A DNA stretch of 19,843 bases from Candidatus Cloacimonadota bacterium. GTDB taxonomy: Bacteria > Cloacimonadota > Cloacimonadia > Cloacimonadales > TCS61. Position numbers and translations under genes: made by a program. The stretch is taken from the NCBI GenBank assembly GCA_029932755.1, contig JAOZPK010000035.1, positions 1 through 19,843 on the forward strand, given 5' to 3'. Of the stretch, positions 1 to 8,553 are shown one piece after another (positions within the stretch are counted from its first letter, which is position 1; each line of letters begins with the position of its first letter). Under the pieces are notes generated by a model. The model was not told where the DNA came from and searched no databases. It saw nothing but the letters and a program-made list of their open reading frames with translations.

Positions 1-705
1 TTACTCAACAATTAATTTCATTGTCAGAATTGCTTCAGCAAGTCCGGAGAATACAGCACGGGAAATAATACTGTGTCCAATATTGAATTCTTCAAAAACA
101 TCTAATTCAACAAGCTTTTGTGTATTGTGATAATTTAAACCATGACCTGCTACCGCTCGCATTCCCAACTTTTTAGTTAGAATTGCAGCCTTATATATTT
201 TTTCTACTTCAGTTTGAATTTCACCTTCTATTCTCAAATTTGCATATCTTCCAGTATGTATTTCCACTGTATCTGTACCAAGATCTTTAGCTGCTTGTAT
301 CATCTCTAGATCTGGTTCAATAAATACACTAACTTCAATTCCGGCTTTCTTTAAGGAAGAGATAATTTCTCTATGTGATTCTGATAAAATCAATCCACCT
401 TCTGTTGTAAGTTCTTCTCTCTTCTCTGGAACAAGTGTAACCGTATCAGGTTTGATCTCAGAAGCTATTTTTACCATTTCAAAAGTCGGTGCCATTTCCA
501 GATTTAGTTTTGTTTGAATTGTTTGCCTGAGCAATTTCAGATCACGATCTTGAATGTGTCTCCTATCTTCCCTAAGATGGATTGTTATTTGATCAGCTCC
601 ATTTTGTTCAGCTATACCTGCAGCATAAACAGGTTCTGGTTCTATTCCTTTTCTTGCTTCACGGAGTGTTGCTATATGATCTATATTCACACCTAATAAT
701 GCCAT
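1..705 (-). CDS. pdxJ: Pyridoxine 5'-phosphate synthase PdxJ
   Basis: PdxJ condenses 3-amino-1-hydroxyacetone phosphate with 1-deoxyxylulose 5-phosphate to make pyridoxine 5'-phosphate in the DXP-dependent vitamin B6 route; it is cytosolic. The 234-residue protein is close to the usual length (about 240) and appears complete. Visible family motifs are GVNIDHIATLREAR at the N-terminus, TIHLREDRRHI (His43), the active-site Glu70, TLVPEKREELTTEGGL, EIHTGRYA and AGHGLNY (His188). The TAA stop occupies the first three bases of the window. The ATG at 705 follows a good AGGAG (714-718 on the minus strand). It lies about 23 nt after the parvulin gene and is the last operon member seen; whether more genes follow is off the window. 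Its usual partner PdxA is not here. Identification is by motif and length and is secure. Confidence 0.97.
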   Translation of the reverse strand: MALLGVNIDHIATLREARKGIEPEPVYAAGIAEQNGADQITIHLREDRRHIQDRDLKLLRQTIQTKLNLEMAPTFEMVKIASEIKPDTVTLVPEKREELTTEGGLILSESHREIISSLKKAGIEVSVFIEPDLEMIQAAKDLGTDTVEIHTGRYANLRIEGEIQTEVEKIYKAAILTKKLGMRAVAGHGLNYHNTQKLVELDVFEEFNIGHSIISRAVFSGLAEAILTMKLIVE

Positions 706-728
706 TTGTATGTCTCCTATTAAAAAAA

Positions 729-1580
729 TTATAAATAATCGTGATTGATAATAATATCTGCTTTACTACGTAACCCTTTGAGATGTTTTATAAGTTTTAA
801 CTCCGAATCAATACGCTTTAGTCTGTCTTTTAATGCATCTTTAACTTCATCAAAACCTGCTACAACACTCTCTTTTCTGCCTGTATTCATAATGATGTGA
901 TACCCAAATTTTGTTTTTACTGGTTTACTAAATTCATACTGTTTTAAATTGAAAGCAACTTCTTCGAATTCTGTTACCATCTTACCCTTAGTAAAATAAC
1001 CAAGATCACCGTGATGACAATTACTTGGGCACTCAGAACATTCAATTGCAATTTTATCAAAATCTTCTTTGTTTTTTATCTTATTATATAAGTCTTGAGC
1101 TTTTAAAAAGCTCTCTTCATCAGTACCTTTAATAAGTATATGGGAAGCTCTGATCATCTCCTGTGTCTTAAATGATTTTAAATTCTCTTTGTATACTTCT
1201 TGTAATTTTTCACTTGGAAAATCCGTTTCAGTTGAAAAATTGATATTAACATATTTTGTTATTAATAAATTATTTTTAATTCTTTCTTTTATAGTTTCAA
1301 TTTTAATTTCTTCATTATTCAGCATATTATTAAAATCATTTTCAGAATTGAATTTAAGTTTCAGTTCTACCATTTCATTTTCAACATCATCTTCAGAAAC
1401 CTCAACATTAGATATTTTTGCTGAATTAAGGAGAAGATATCCATCAATTAGTTGTTCAATTGCTCTTTGCTTAGCTTCACTATTAGGCTCTCCAAGGTGC
1501 ATATTTTTAAGCACTTCTTCCAACTCTGCTCTATATTCTTGAAAATCTATTTCGTAATCATTTACTTTTGCAACGATCAT
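729..1580 (-). CDS. Parvulin-type peptidyl-prolyl cis-trans isomerase (PpiC/SurA-like), no signal peptide
   Basis: A protein of about 283 residues with an N-terminal helical chaperone-like part (about 1-135) and one parvulin domain (about 140-236). The domain shows MIRASHILIKG, HHGDLGYF, the VAFNLKQYEFSKPV stretch and the closing FGYHII. Such enzymes speed up proline isomerisation and often act as chaperones. SurA and PrsA relatives are exported, but this one starts with a polar sequence and has neither signal peptide nor lipobox, so a cytosolic role is likely. Unusual is a CSECPSNCHH cluster at about residues 181-190 in the loop before GDLGYF. The ATG at 1580 sits 5 nt from a strong AGGAG (1586-1590); the adjacent in-frame ATG at 1583 is only 2 nt from it, so 1580 is preferred. 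Its start overlaps the miaA stop by 1 nt, implying translational coupling. Confidence 0.88.
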   Translation of the reverse strand: MIVAKVNDYEIDFQEYRAELEEVLKNMHLGEPNSEAKQRAIEQLIDGYLLLNSAKISNVEVSEDDVENEMVELKLKFNSENDFNNMLNNEEIKIETIKERIKNNLLITKYVNINFSTETDFPSEKLQEVYKENLKSFKTQEMIRASHILIKGTDEESFLKAQDLYNKIKNKEDFDKIAIECSECPSNCHHGDLGYFTKGKMVTEFEEVAFNLKQYEFSKPVKTKFGYHIIMNTGRKESVVAGFDEVKDALKDRLKRIDSELKLIKHLKGLRSKADIIINHDYL

Positions 1581-2524
1581 CATTTCTCCTGTAATTTTAT
1601 CATTATTTCTTTGAAGACATTTGAAAAGTTAATGCTTTTACTATCCAATGTCAAATCAAAATCAATTTTTCTATACCATGTAAGCTGACGTTTTGCAAAA
1701 TTGCGGGTATTCTGTTTGATTTTATTAATGCAATCAACAAGTTCTTTTTCACCATCTAAGAATGGAAAAAGCTCTTTATAGCCAACTGTGTTCATGCCAG
1801 GATCTGTTCTTTTGTATCCACTATTAATTAGTTCTTTCATTTCGTTCAGCAATCCATTATCTATCATCTTGTCAACACGACGATTAATCCTGTTGTAGAG
1901 AATATTCCGGTCTTCTGTTATTATTATGTTTATTGTTTGGAATTTCCGCTGTTCCCTGGTATCTTCTTCCCATAATTGTGTTATTGTATTTCCAGTTGTC
2001 TCGAAGATTTCTAGCGCACGAAGAATGCGATTTGTATCATTATCATTTATTCGTCTGGCAGAATCTGGATCAATCTTTTTTAACTTTTTATAAAAAAATT
2101 CTGTACCCTTTATTTCTGCTGCTTTACGCAAGTTTTGTCTTATTTCATTTGGAATTTCCGGAGCTTTGAATATACCTTCTAAAAGAGCTTTAATATAAAA
2201 TCCGGTACCTCCACAAATAATTGGTATTTTTTCCTGTTCTGTTATTTCTTTAATTAATTTATATGCATCTTCAGAAAAAGTACCAGCATTATATTCTTCA
2301 TCAGGTTTTACAATATCTATTAATTGATGTTTAATTCTATTTTGGTCTTCGATAGTAGGCTTGGCAGTACCGATATTTAAATATTTGTAAACTTGTCTTG
2401 AATCTGCAGAAATAATTGAAGAACCAAGTTCTTCAGCAATTCTCATAGCAAACCTGCTCTTCCCTACCGCAGTTGATCCCTGAATGATAATTAGCGGTGT
2501 CAAACTCGTTTGCTCTTTACTCAT
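1580..2524 (-). CDS. miaA: tRNA dimethylallyltransferase MiaA
   Basis: MiaA transfers the dimethylallyl group of DMAPP to N6 of A37 in tRNAs that read codons starting with U. The 314 residues match the family length. Motifs in order: P-loop GSTAVGKS (16-23), ISADSRQVYKYLNIGTAKP with catalytic Asp41, HQLIDIVKPDEEYNAG, GGTGFYIKALLEG (105-117), DTNRILRALE, the GMNTVGYKE element, and FAKRQLTWYRK near the C-terminus. The ATG at 2524 overlaps the mutL stop in an ATGA arrangement. No strong Shine-Dalgarno precedes it, so re-initiation after mutL is likely. Downstream it overlaps the parvulin gene. A mutL-miaA pairing is also known in enterobacteria. The call is secure. Confidence 0.97.
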   Translation of the reverse strand: MSKEQTSLTPLIIIQGSTAVGKSRFAMRIAEELGSSIISADSRQVYKYLNIGTAKPTIEDQNRIKHQLIDIVKPDEEYNAGTFSEDAYKLIKEITEQEKIPIICGGTGFYIKALLEGIFKAPEIPNEIRQNLRKAAEIKGTEFFYKKLKKIDPDSARRINDNDTNRILRALEIFETTGNTITQLWEEDTREQRKFQTINIIITEDRNILYNRINRRVDKMIDNGLLNEMKELINSGYKRTDPGMNTVGYKELFPFLDGEKELVDCINKIKQNTRNFAKRQLTWYRKIDFDLTLDSKSINFSNVFKEIMIKLQEK

Positions 2525-4353
2525 GTTCGTTTGAATTTTTTTTCAAATTCCGGCATCGTCATCTTGATGATGAGCGGTCTGCCATGCGGACAGAAATATG
2601 GAACTTCGCAGGCAAATAGATCATTAATGAGAGCAAGCATCTCTTTCCTATTCATCTTTCTTCCGGCTTTGATGGCAGCTTTGCAAGCTACAGATTTTGA
2701 TAAACTGTCCCTGAAATCTTCGGTCTGTTCAAATTCATCTTCTAATTGCTTAATAATATCAATGAAGATATCTCCACCATCCCAATCTTCAAGTTCTATT
2801 GGGATTTCATCAATTACTATGGAATCTCCACTGAATGTTTTTACGGAAAATCCTATTTTGTTGAAAACTTCAATATTCTCCGAAATCAATTCAGGAATAG
2901 TATTACTGAGATGTGGTGGAAGATCTATCACTATAGGAAACAGTAACTTCTGAGTTTGAGCAGGAGCTCCATGAATTCGGTGCAGTATCTTTTCATATAT
3001 TATCCGCTCATGTGCAGCATGCTGATCGATGATCATCAATCCTTCTTCAACTTGCACAAAAATGTAGCTTTGATGCAGTTGCCAGGGATTTATTACCTCT
3101 TCTTCCGGTCGAAGGAACATATCAATTTTATTTTCAGTAAAATTCTTTTCGATCTGAATATCCTCAGCTGTCTTTTTTCGGAACAGGTCAGGTTGATAGA
3201 TCTCTTTTAATTCTCTCTTCACCTGATTAAAGCGTTTCTTCTCCATCTTATTAGAAAAGATCTTAGATTCAACATTTGTTGTTTTGCCGATTTGATAAGT
3301 GGAACTCATTATGTTCTTTATCTGTTTAAATTTATCATCCTCATATTGCAGAAGCAATTTTTCAATTGTTAATTTTATAAAAGTATGAACTTTACCGGGA
3401 TCTCTGAAACGAATTTCCATTTTAGCAGGATGAACATTAAAATCCACTTGCTGCGGATCAACCTTCAGGAACAAAATATAAGGTGGAGTTTTACCTTGCT
3501 GAAATATGCGAAGTTTTTTTATGAATGGACCATATGCCGCTTTTAAACTATGTAAAACAATTTTATCACGAATATATCTTCCATTCACAAAAAGATACCT
3601 GTAATCGGCAAATCCTTCTTTCTCTTCATTCAAGCCACTTATGTAACCAGAAAGTTCAATTTCATTCCCTTTTGCAGATACTTCTATCAGATCTCGTTTG
3701 AGAAAATCACTTCCGAATACAGTAGCCAATCGTGTATTCATTTCATCAACTGCTGGATAATTGAGCTTTTCTTTTCCATCCGCTAAAAAGCGGAAATGAA
3801 TTTGCGGATATAAAATGGATTGATAATGTAAATAATTGAGAATATGTTTAAATTCAACTGGATCAGATTTTAAAAATTTTCTTCTAGCTGGTACATTGTT
3901 GAATAAATTTCTTACTGTAATACTAGTTCCAGAATTAGCAGAAGTTTTAGAAAAATCTATAAGCTTCCCACCTCTAAATTCAACCCTAGAAGCTGTATCG
4001 CTTTCTGCATCTTTTGTAATAAGGATGAGCTGACTAACCGAAGCTATACTTGGAAGTGCTTCTCCTCGGAAACCGAGTGTTGATATATTAAAAATATCCG
4101 TTACAGTTTTGATTTTGCTAGTTGAATGACGTTCAAACGCCTGCAATGCATCATCTTCACTCATTCCTCTTCCGTTATCAATAACGCGCATCAGTTTCTT
4201 CCCGCCACTTTCTATATGCACAGTTATTTGTGATGAGCGGGCATCAATTGAATTTTCTACCAATTCCTTAACAACAGAAACAGGTCTTTCAATTACTTCT
4301 CCGGCTGCGATTCTATTTGCAACTTCTTCTGCTAAAACTTTAATTCTTCCCAT
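2521..4353 (-). CDS. mutL: DNA mismatch repair protein MutL (endonuclease-type)
   Basis: MutL couples MutS mismatch recognition to strand incision and removal. From the chosen start it has 610 residues. The N-terminal GHKL ATPase shows ELVENSIDA (Glu30, Asn34), DNGRGM, TLGFRGEALPSIASV and GTSITVRNLFNNVPARR. After a variable linker the C-terminal domain carries DQHAAHERIIYE (443-454), which is the DQHA-x2-E-x4-E endonuclease motif, then ACKAAIKAG (about 556) and CPHGRP (about 588). This is therefore a nicking MutL, as in bacteria lacking MutH. The reading frame opens 20 codons earlier, at 4413, but that part would overlap trmO. The start at 4353 gives the conserved MGRIKVLAEEVANRIAAGEV and lies 1 nt after the trmO stop. 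The stop overlaps miaA by 4 nt. Confidence 0.97.
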   Translation of the reverse strand: MGRIKVLAEEVANRIAAGEVIERPVSVVKELVENSIDARSSQITVHIESGGKKLMRVIDNGRGMSEDDALQAFERHSTSKIKTVTDIFNISTLGFRGEALPSIASVSQLILITKDAESDTASRVEFRGGKLIDFSKTSANSGTSITVRNLFNNVPARRKFLKSDPVEFKHILNYLHYQSILYPQIHFRFLADGKEKLNYPAVDEMNTRLATVFGSDFLKRDLIEVSAKGNEIELSGYISGLNEEKEGFADYRYLFVNGRYIRDKIVLHSLKAAYGPFIKKLRIFQQGKTPPYILFLKVDPQQVDFNVHPAKMEIRFRDPGKVHTFIKLTIEKLLLQYEDDKFKQIKNIMSSTYQIGKTTNVESKIFSNKMEKKRFNQVKRELKEIYQPDLFRKKTAEDIQIEKNFTENKIDMFLRPEEEVINPWQLHQSYIFVQVEEGLMIIDQHAAHERIIYEKILHRIHGAPAQTQKLLFPIVIDLPPHLSNTIPELISENIEVFNKIGFSVKTFSGDSIVIDEIPIELEDWDGGDIFIDIIKQLEDEFEQTEDFRDSLSKSVACKAAIKAGRKMNRKEMLALINDLFACEVPYFCPHGRPLIIKMTMPEFEKKFKRT

Positions 4354-4354
4354 G

Positions 4355-4834
4355 TTATTCTTTCTTAAATTTATTATTAAGCCATTCTGAATTATCCTGA
4401 TCTTCAATATCAAAACAATCCATCTCTTTTACAAATGGCTTAATGTCTAAAAGTGGTGTTCCGTCAATGATGTCAATATTAGAAATGTTTAATATGTTTT
4501 TATTTATGTTTTCCAATCTAATGATCGACATTCCGATCTGATTTGGTCTATACGGAGAGCGTGTTGCGAAGACACCTCTAATGTGTTTTTCTTTATATGG
4601 AACAACCTGCAGATCAAAGCCGGTGGAAAGATGAAAATTGAAAATAAGAATAATATGCGAGAACTTATCCAGACCATTCAATCCTTCAATAAATTCAGGG
4701 TATATTTCAATTGTGCCTTTTATTCCTTTTCCTTCATAAGGTTGTTTTGGAAAATCTTTAGTATCTTTGAAAGGTGAATGAATAATTCCGATTGGATTAA
4801 ACTTTATTTCATTTTGCTTGTTCTCTGTATTCAT
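4355..4834 (-). CDS. trmO: tRNA (N6-threonylcarbamoyladenosine(37)-N6)-methyltransferase TrmO-like
   Basis: The TrmO (YaeB/UPF0066) family uses S-adenosylmethionine to methylate t6A37 of some tRNAs, giving m6t6A, in an all-beta fold. The 159-residue protein is a single-domain form; the E. coli protein is longer, with a C-terminal extension. Family motifs are IGIIHSPF at the N-terminus, GTIEIYPEFIEGL, the LDKFSHI strand, RGVFATRSPYRPNQIGMS (86-103) and DGTPLLDIKPFV (124-135). An in-frame start at 4876 would add 14 hydrophobic residues encoded inside the terminator hairpin and is unlikely. ATG at 4834 follows a GGGGCAAAG stretch. It is the first gene of the trmO-mutL-miaA-parvulin-pdxJ cluster. 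The family is secure; substrate assignment rests on homology. Confidence 0.88.
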   Translation of the reverse strand: MNTENKQNEIKFNPIGIIHSPFKDTKDFPKQPYEGKGIKGTIEIYPEFIEGLNGLDKFSHIILIFNFHLSTGFDLQVVPYKEKHIRGVFATRSPYRPNQIGMSIIRLENINKNILNISNIDIIDGTPLLDIKPFVKEMDCFDIEDQDNSEWLNNKFKKE

Positions 4835-4850
4835 CTTTGCCCCAATAAGC

Positions 4851-4888
4851 AAAAAGCCTGCCAAGAAATAAATCATGGCAGGCTTTTT
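4851..4888 (-). terminator. Rho-independent terminator downstream of PFOR, just ahead of trmO
   Basis: A perfect 12-bp stem (4851-4862 with 4877-4888, core GCCTGCC/GGCAGGC) closes a 14-nt loop and is flanked by A and T runs on both sides, so it could work in either direction. On the minus strand it lies about 36 nt after the PFOR stop. Its U tract ends only 16 nt before the trmO ATG. Confidence 0.85.
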
Positions 4889-4890
4889 TT

Positions 4891-4920
4891 ATCTGCATTA
4901 ATCCGCGTTTATCTGCGATT
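4891..4920. repeat. Three 10-bp near-repeats (ATCYGCRTTW-like)
   Basis: Three consecutive decamers, ATCTGCATTA, ATCCGCGTTT and ATCTGCGATT, fill the gap between the PFOR stop and the terminator. This kind of decamer run resembles short intergenic repeats common in several environmental bacterial lineages. Only one copy is in this window, so dispersal elsewhere in the genome is inferred. Confidence 0.5.
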
Positions 4921-4923
4921 CAA

Positions 4924-7900
4924 TTATTTATCTTCTGCCATCTTTACATATTTTGCATAACGCTCTTTTACATATTTATCAAATCCACTACGGAAACCTT
5001 CCACTTTATCCGGGAAAGTTCTTTCCAGTGAGGTATAACGTCTTTCACCTTCAAGAAATTCTTTAACCGGTAATTTTGGTTCTCTGGAATCTAATACAAA
5101 TGGATTCTTTCCCTCTTTTTTCAATTCAGGATTGAATCTATAAAGAAGCCAGTAACCAGTATCAACAGCTTTTTTCTCTTCTAACATTGTTTGTGACATT
5201 GGGAATCCGTGATTGATACAAGGAGCATAAGCCAATATTATTGATGGTCCATCATAAGCCTCAGCTTCGCGAATTGCTTTAAGTGCTTGATTCTTATTTG
5301 CACCCAATGCTATCGAAGCAACATAAACATATCCATAACTCATAAGCATAAGACCGAGATCTTTTTTAACTGTCTCTTTACCCGATTCTGCAAATTTTGC
5401 TACAGCACCAAGTGGCGTAGCTTTGGAAGCTTGACCTCCAGTATTAGAATAAACTTCTGTATCAACAACTAGGATATTTACATTTCTTCCAGAAGCCATT
5501 ACATGATCTACACCACCATAACCAATATCATAAGCCCAGCCATCACCACCAAAAGACCAAACAGATTTATCAACAAAGTAATTTTTAAGTTCAACAATCT
5601 TTCTGATGATTTCTTCATTTTCTCCTGATACTTTTTTCAAAACTTCTGGAAGGATATTCTGAATTCGAGTTGAATTCTCAATTGCAGCATTATCTTTTTC
5701 GTTCCATAATTCAAGTGATTTTCTCAACACAATTTCGAGTTTACTATCTGTCCCATTGGTAAGAAGTTTCTCTACATTAAAACGAAGTTGTTTTCTATTA
5801 GAATCTACCGCCAATCTCATTCCAAAGCCATATTCGGCATTATCTTCAAAAAGACTGTTCGCCCAAGCTGGACCATGACCGTCTTTGTTTTTGCAATATG
5901 GGATAGTCGGGAAAGTTCCACCCCAAATGGATGAACAACCAGTTGCGTTGGCAATGATCATTCTATTTCCAACAAGCTGTGTAATGAGTTTAACATACGG
6001 GGTTTCACCACAACCTGCACAAGCACCGGAGAATTCCAAAAGAGGCTGTTTGAATTGACTTCCTTTTACTGTTGTCTCCAAATTTGAACCCATCACATCG
6101 TTTGGAAGTGATTCAAAGAAATCTACGTTTTCTTTTTCACCAAGAGCACGTTCTTCTTCGATCGGTCTCATTTCCAGAGCTTGTTTTGGACATTCATTCA
6201 CACATACGACACATCCTTGACAATCCTCGATATAAACCTGAATCTTAAATTGATATTCTTCTTTATCTTTCCCCATTGCGGTAAGAGTATTAAAACTTTC
6301 AGGTGCTCCTTTCATATCTTCATTCTTGATAAGTTTAGGTCGGATTGCAGCATGAGGACAGACAATAGAACACTGATTACACTGAATACATTTGTCTGCA
6401 TCCCAATGAGGAACGAATGGTGCTACAGCACGTTTTTCAAGTTTTGTGGTACCAGATGGGACAAAACCATCTATCGGCATTTGAGAGACAGGAATACTGT
6501 CTCCCTTTTCTCTCATTATTTTCTCGATAATATTTTTTGTGAATTCATCTGCATCATCGGGAACAAGTTTTTTCATTTTTGTATGATTTATTGGAATTGC
6601 ATCGGGAACGGGAATTTCTATCAATGCCTCATTTGTTTTATCAACTGCTGTCCAGTTCATTTCTACAATATTCTTTCCTTTTTTAATGAATGTTTTTTCG
6701 ATAGCCTTCTTGATCATCTTGATCGCTTCTTCTCTATCTAATACACCGGAAATAAGGAAGAACGCAGTCTGCATAACAGTATTAATTCTACCACCAAGTC
6801 CAACATCGTTAGCTATCTTCAGTGCATTGATATTATAAAGTTTAATATTTTTTTCTATTATCGTTTTTTGCATACCTTCTGTCAGGTTCTCAAAAACTTC
6901 TTCAGTATTCCAATGTGAATTAAGCAGAAAGACTCCACCATCCTCAATACCTTCAAGAATATCGTAACGTCCGATGAATGCGGGATTGTGCAATCCTATA
7001 AAATTCGCATGTTCAATCAGATATTCAGATTGAATCGGGCTTTTTCCAAAACGAAGATGTGAACGAGTAATTCCACCTGATTTTTTAGAATCGTATTGGA
7101 AATAACCTTGAGCATACATATCAGTATTATCACCAATTATCTTGATTGAATTTTTATTTGCTCCCACTGTTCCATCTGATCCCAATCCCCAAAATTTACA
7201 ACTAATTCCACCTTCTGGCATTGTGTTGAGTTGTGATCCAATTTTAAGTGATTTATGAGTTATATCATCATTAATACCAACAGTGAAACCATGTGTTGCT
7301 TCTCCATCGAGATGATCATAAACGGCTTTAACCATTGAAGGTGTAAATTCTTTGGAAGAAAGACCATAACGTCCACCAAGAATTGTGATATCCTTTTTAT
7401 CTTTAAGTGCTGCAACAGTATCTAAATATAGTGGATCACCAATTGCACCAGGTTCTTTTGTTCTATCCAAAACCGCTATTTTCTTAACAGTATCAGGTAT
7501 GGCATCAATAAAAGCTTTAACAGAGAAAGGGCGGTAAAGACGAACTTTAATAAGCCCGAGTTTTTCACCTTTGCCATTAAGATAATTAATTGTTTCTTCA
7601 ATTGTTTCTACACCGCTGCCCATAGCAATAATTATCTTTTTTGCATCTGGAGCACCAACATAATCAAAGAGATGATACTGCCTTCCAATAACTTTCGCTA
7701 ATTTATCCATGTATTCTTGCACTATCTCAGGAGCTACATCATAATATTTATTAGAAGTTTCACGACATTGAAAAAACACATCCGGATTTTGAGCACCAAC
7801 TTTTACCATTGGTCTTTCAGGATTCATGGATCTACTTCTGAATTTTTCAACATATTTCATATCTATCATTTCACGCATTGTGTCATAATCGATAACTTCG

Positions 7901-8451
7901 ATCTTTTGGATTTCGTGAGAATTCCTGAATCCATCAAAGAAATTCAGGAAAGGAATACTGGCTTTCAAGGTAGAAAGATGTGAAACAATTCCCAGATCCA
8001 TAATCTCTTGAATTGAACTGGTAGCCATTAAAGCAAAACCACTATTTCTTACAGTCATTACATCTGAATGATCTCCAAATATCGAAAGTGAATGAGTGGC
8101 AAGTGTTCTTGCGGTAACGTGAAAAACCGTAGGTAACATTTCACCAGAGATTTTATGCATGTTCGGGAGCATAAGCATAAGACCTTGTGAAGCAGTAAAT
8201 GTAGTTGTGAATGCACCAGCAGAAAGTGCACCATGCACAGCTCCTGCTGCACCGGCTTCCGATTGCATCTCGATTACATCAACAGTTTGGCCAAAAACAT
8301 TCTTCCGATCATTCGATGCCCATGCATCTGCATATTCACCCATTGTAGATGATGGGGTGATCGGGTAAATTGCGGCAACTTCACTGAAAGCATAAGCTAC
8401 ATGCGCAGCAGCATAATTACCGTCTAATGTAACTTTTTTAAATTTTTTCAT
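4924..8451 (-). CDS. nifJ: Pyruvate:ferredoxin (flavodoxin) oxidoreductase, single-chain
   Basis: This enzyme oxidises pyruvate and CoA to acetyl-CoA and CO2, reducing ferredoxin or flavodoxin. The 1175-residue chain has the full fused order. The pyruvate-binding domain has YPITPSSTMGEYADAW (Thr32), Glu64 and HVTAR (Arg115). The central domain has GLGSDGTVGANKNSIKIIG and GGITRSHLRFG (459-469). A two-[4Fe-4S] ferredoxin domain has cysteines 688/691/694/698 and 744/747/750/754. The thiamine diphosphate domain has Cys811, Cys814 and Cys839 for the proximal cluster, a GDGWAYDIG motif, and a late Cys in APCINHGF. All twelve cluster cysteines are present. Positions match the Desulfovibrio africanus enzyme within one residue, but the chain ends about where that protein's C-terminal extension begins. 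GAGGAG (8457-8462) precedes the ATG. It has its own leader and terminator, so is probably monocistronic. Confidence 0.97.
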   Translation of the reverse strand: MKKFKKVTLDGNYAAAHVAYAFSEVAAIYPITPSSTMGEYADAWASNDRKNVFGQTVDVIEMQSEAGAAGAVHGALSAGAFTTTFTASQGLMLMLPNMHKISGEMLPTVFHVTARTLATHSLSIFGDHSDVMTVRNSGFALMATSSIQEIMDLGIVSHLSTLKASIPFLNFFDGFRNSHEIQKIEVIDYDTMREMIDMKYVEKFRSRSMNPERPMVKVGAQNPDVFFQCRETSNKYYDVAPEIVQEYMDKLAKVIGRQYHLFDYVGAPDAKKIIIAMGSGVETIEETINYLNGKGEKLGLIKVRLYRPFSVKAFIDAIPDTVKKIAVLDRTKEPGAIGDPLYLDTVAALKDKKDITILGGRYGLSSKEFTPSMVKAVYDHLDGEATHGFTVGINDDITHKSLKIGSQLNTMPEGGISCKFWGLGSDGTVGANKNSIKIIGDNTDMYAQGYFQYDSKKSGGITRSHLRFGKSPIQSEYLIEHANFIGLHNPAFIGRYDILEGIEDGGVFLLNSHWNTEEVFENLTEGMQKTIIEKNIKLYNINALKIANDVGLGGRINTVMQTAFFLISGVLDREEAIKMIKKAIEKTFIKKGKNIVEMNWTAVDKTNEALIEIPVPDAIPINHTKMKKLVPDDADEFTKNIIEKIMREKGDSIPVSQMPIDGFVPSGTTKLEKRAVAPFVPHWDADKCIQCNQCSIVCPHAAIRPKLIKNEDMKGAPESFNTLTAMGKDKEEYQFKIQVYIEDCQGCVVCVNECPKQALEMRPIEEERALGEKENVDFFESLPNDVMGSNLETTVKGSQFKQPLLEFSGACAGCGETPYVKLITQLVGNRMIIANATGCSSIWGGTFPTIPYCKNKDGHGPAWANSLFEDNAEYGFGMRLAVDSNRKQLRFNVEKLLTNGTDSKLEIVLRKSLELWNEKDNAAIENSTRIQNILPEVLKKVSGENEEIIRKIVELKNYFVDKSVWSFGGDGWAYDIGYGGVDHVMASGRNVNILVVDTEVYSNTGGQASKATPLGAVAKFAESGKETVKKDLGLMLMSYGYVYVASIALGANKNQALKAIREAEAYDGPSIILAYAPCINHGFPMSQTMLEEKKAVDTGYWLLYRFNPELKKEGKNPFVLDSREPKLPVKEFLEGERRYTSLERTFPDKVEGFRSGFDKYVKERYAKYVKMAEDK

Positions 8452-8499
8452 TTTAGCTCCTCTATTAATTATTTATTTACTCTTTCATATTATTTGTTA

Positions 8500-8530
8500 C
8501 AAAAAAATTAATATAACATTTGTGAGTCAA
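8500..8530 (-). promoter_or_regulatory. Candidate promoter of the PFOR gene
   Basis: On the minus strand TTGACT (8525-8530) is followed after 13 nt by TTAATTTTTTTG (8500-8511), about 48 nt before the PFOR ATG. The first box fits a -35 hexamer, but no -10 lies at the standard 17-nt spacing. Two other gene leaders in the window show the same layout. This is pattern-based only. Confidence 0.3.
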
Positions 8531-8553
8531 TATATTAAATGCATTCTACTTTT

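Noticed and set aside
4354..4413. Longer mutL start at 4413
   Set aside because: It would overlap trmO by about 59 nt and add 20 residues not seen in MutL; the family N-terminus begins at 4353.
4835..4876. Longer trmO start at 4876
   Set aside because: The extra 14 codons are made of the terminator hairpin and loop and do not match the family N-terminus.
6181..6741. Plus-strand frame of 186 codons opposite PFOR
   Set aside because: It is antisense to the ferredoxin-domain part of a clear PFOR gene, its translation is rich in Cys/Phe/Ile with no family motif, and it lacks a supporting start signal.
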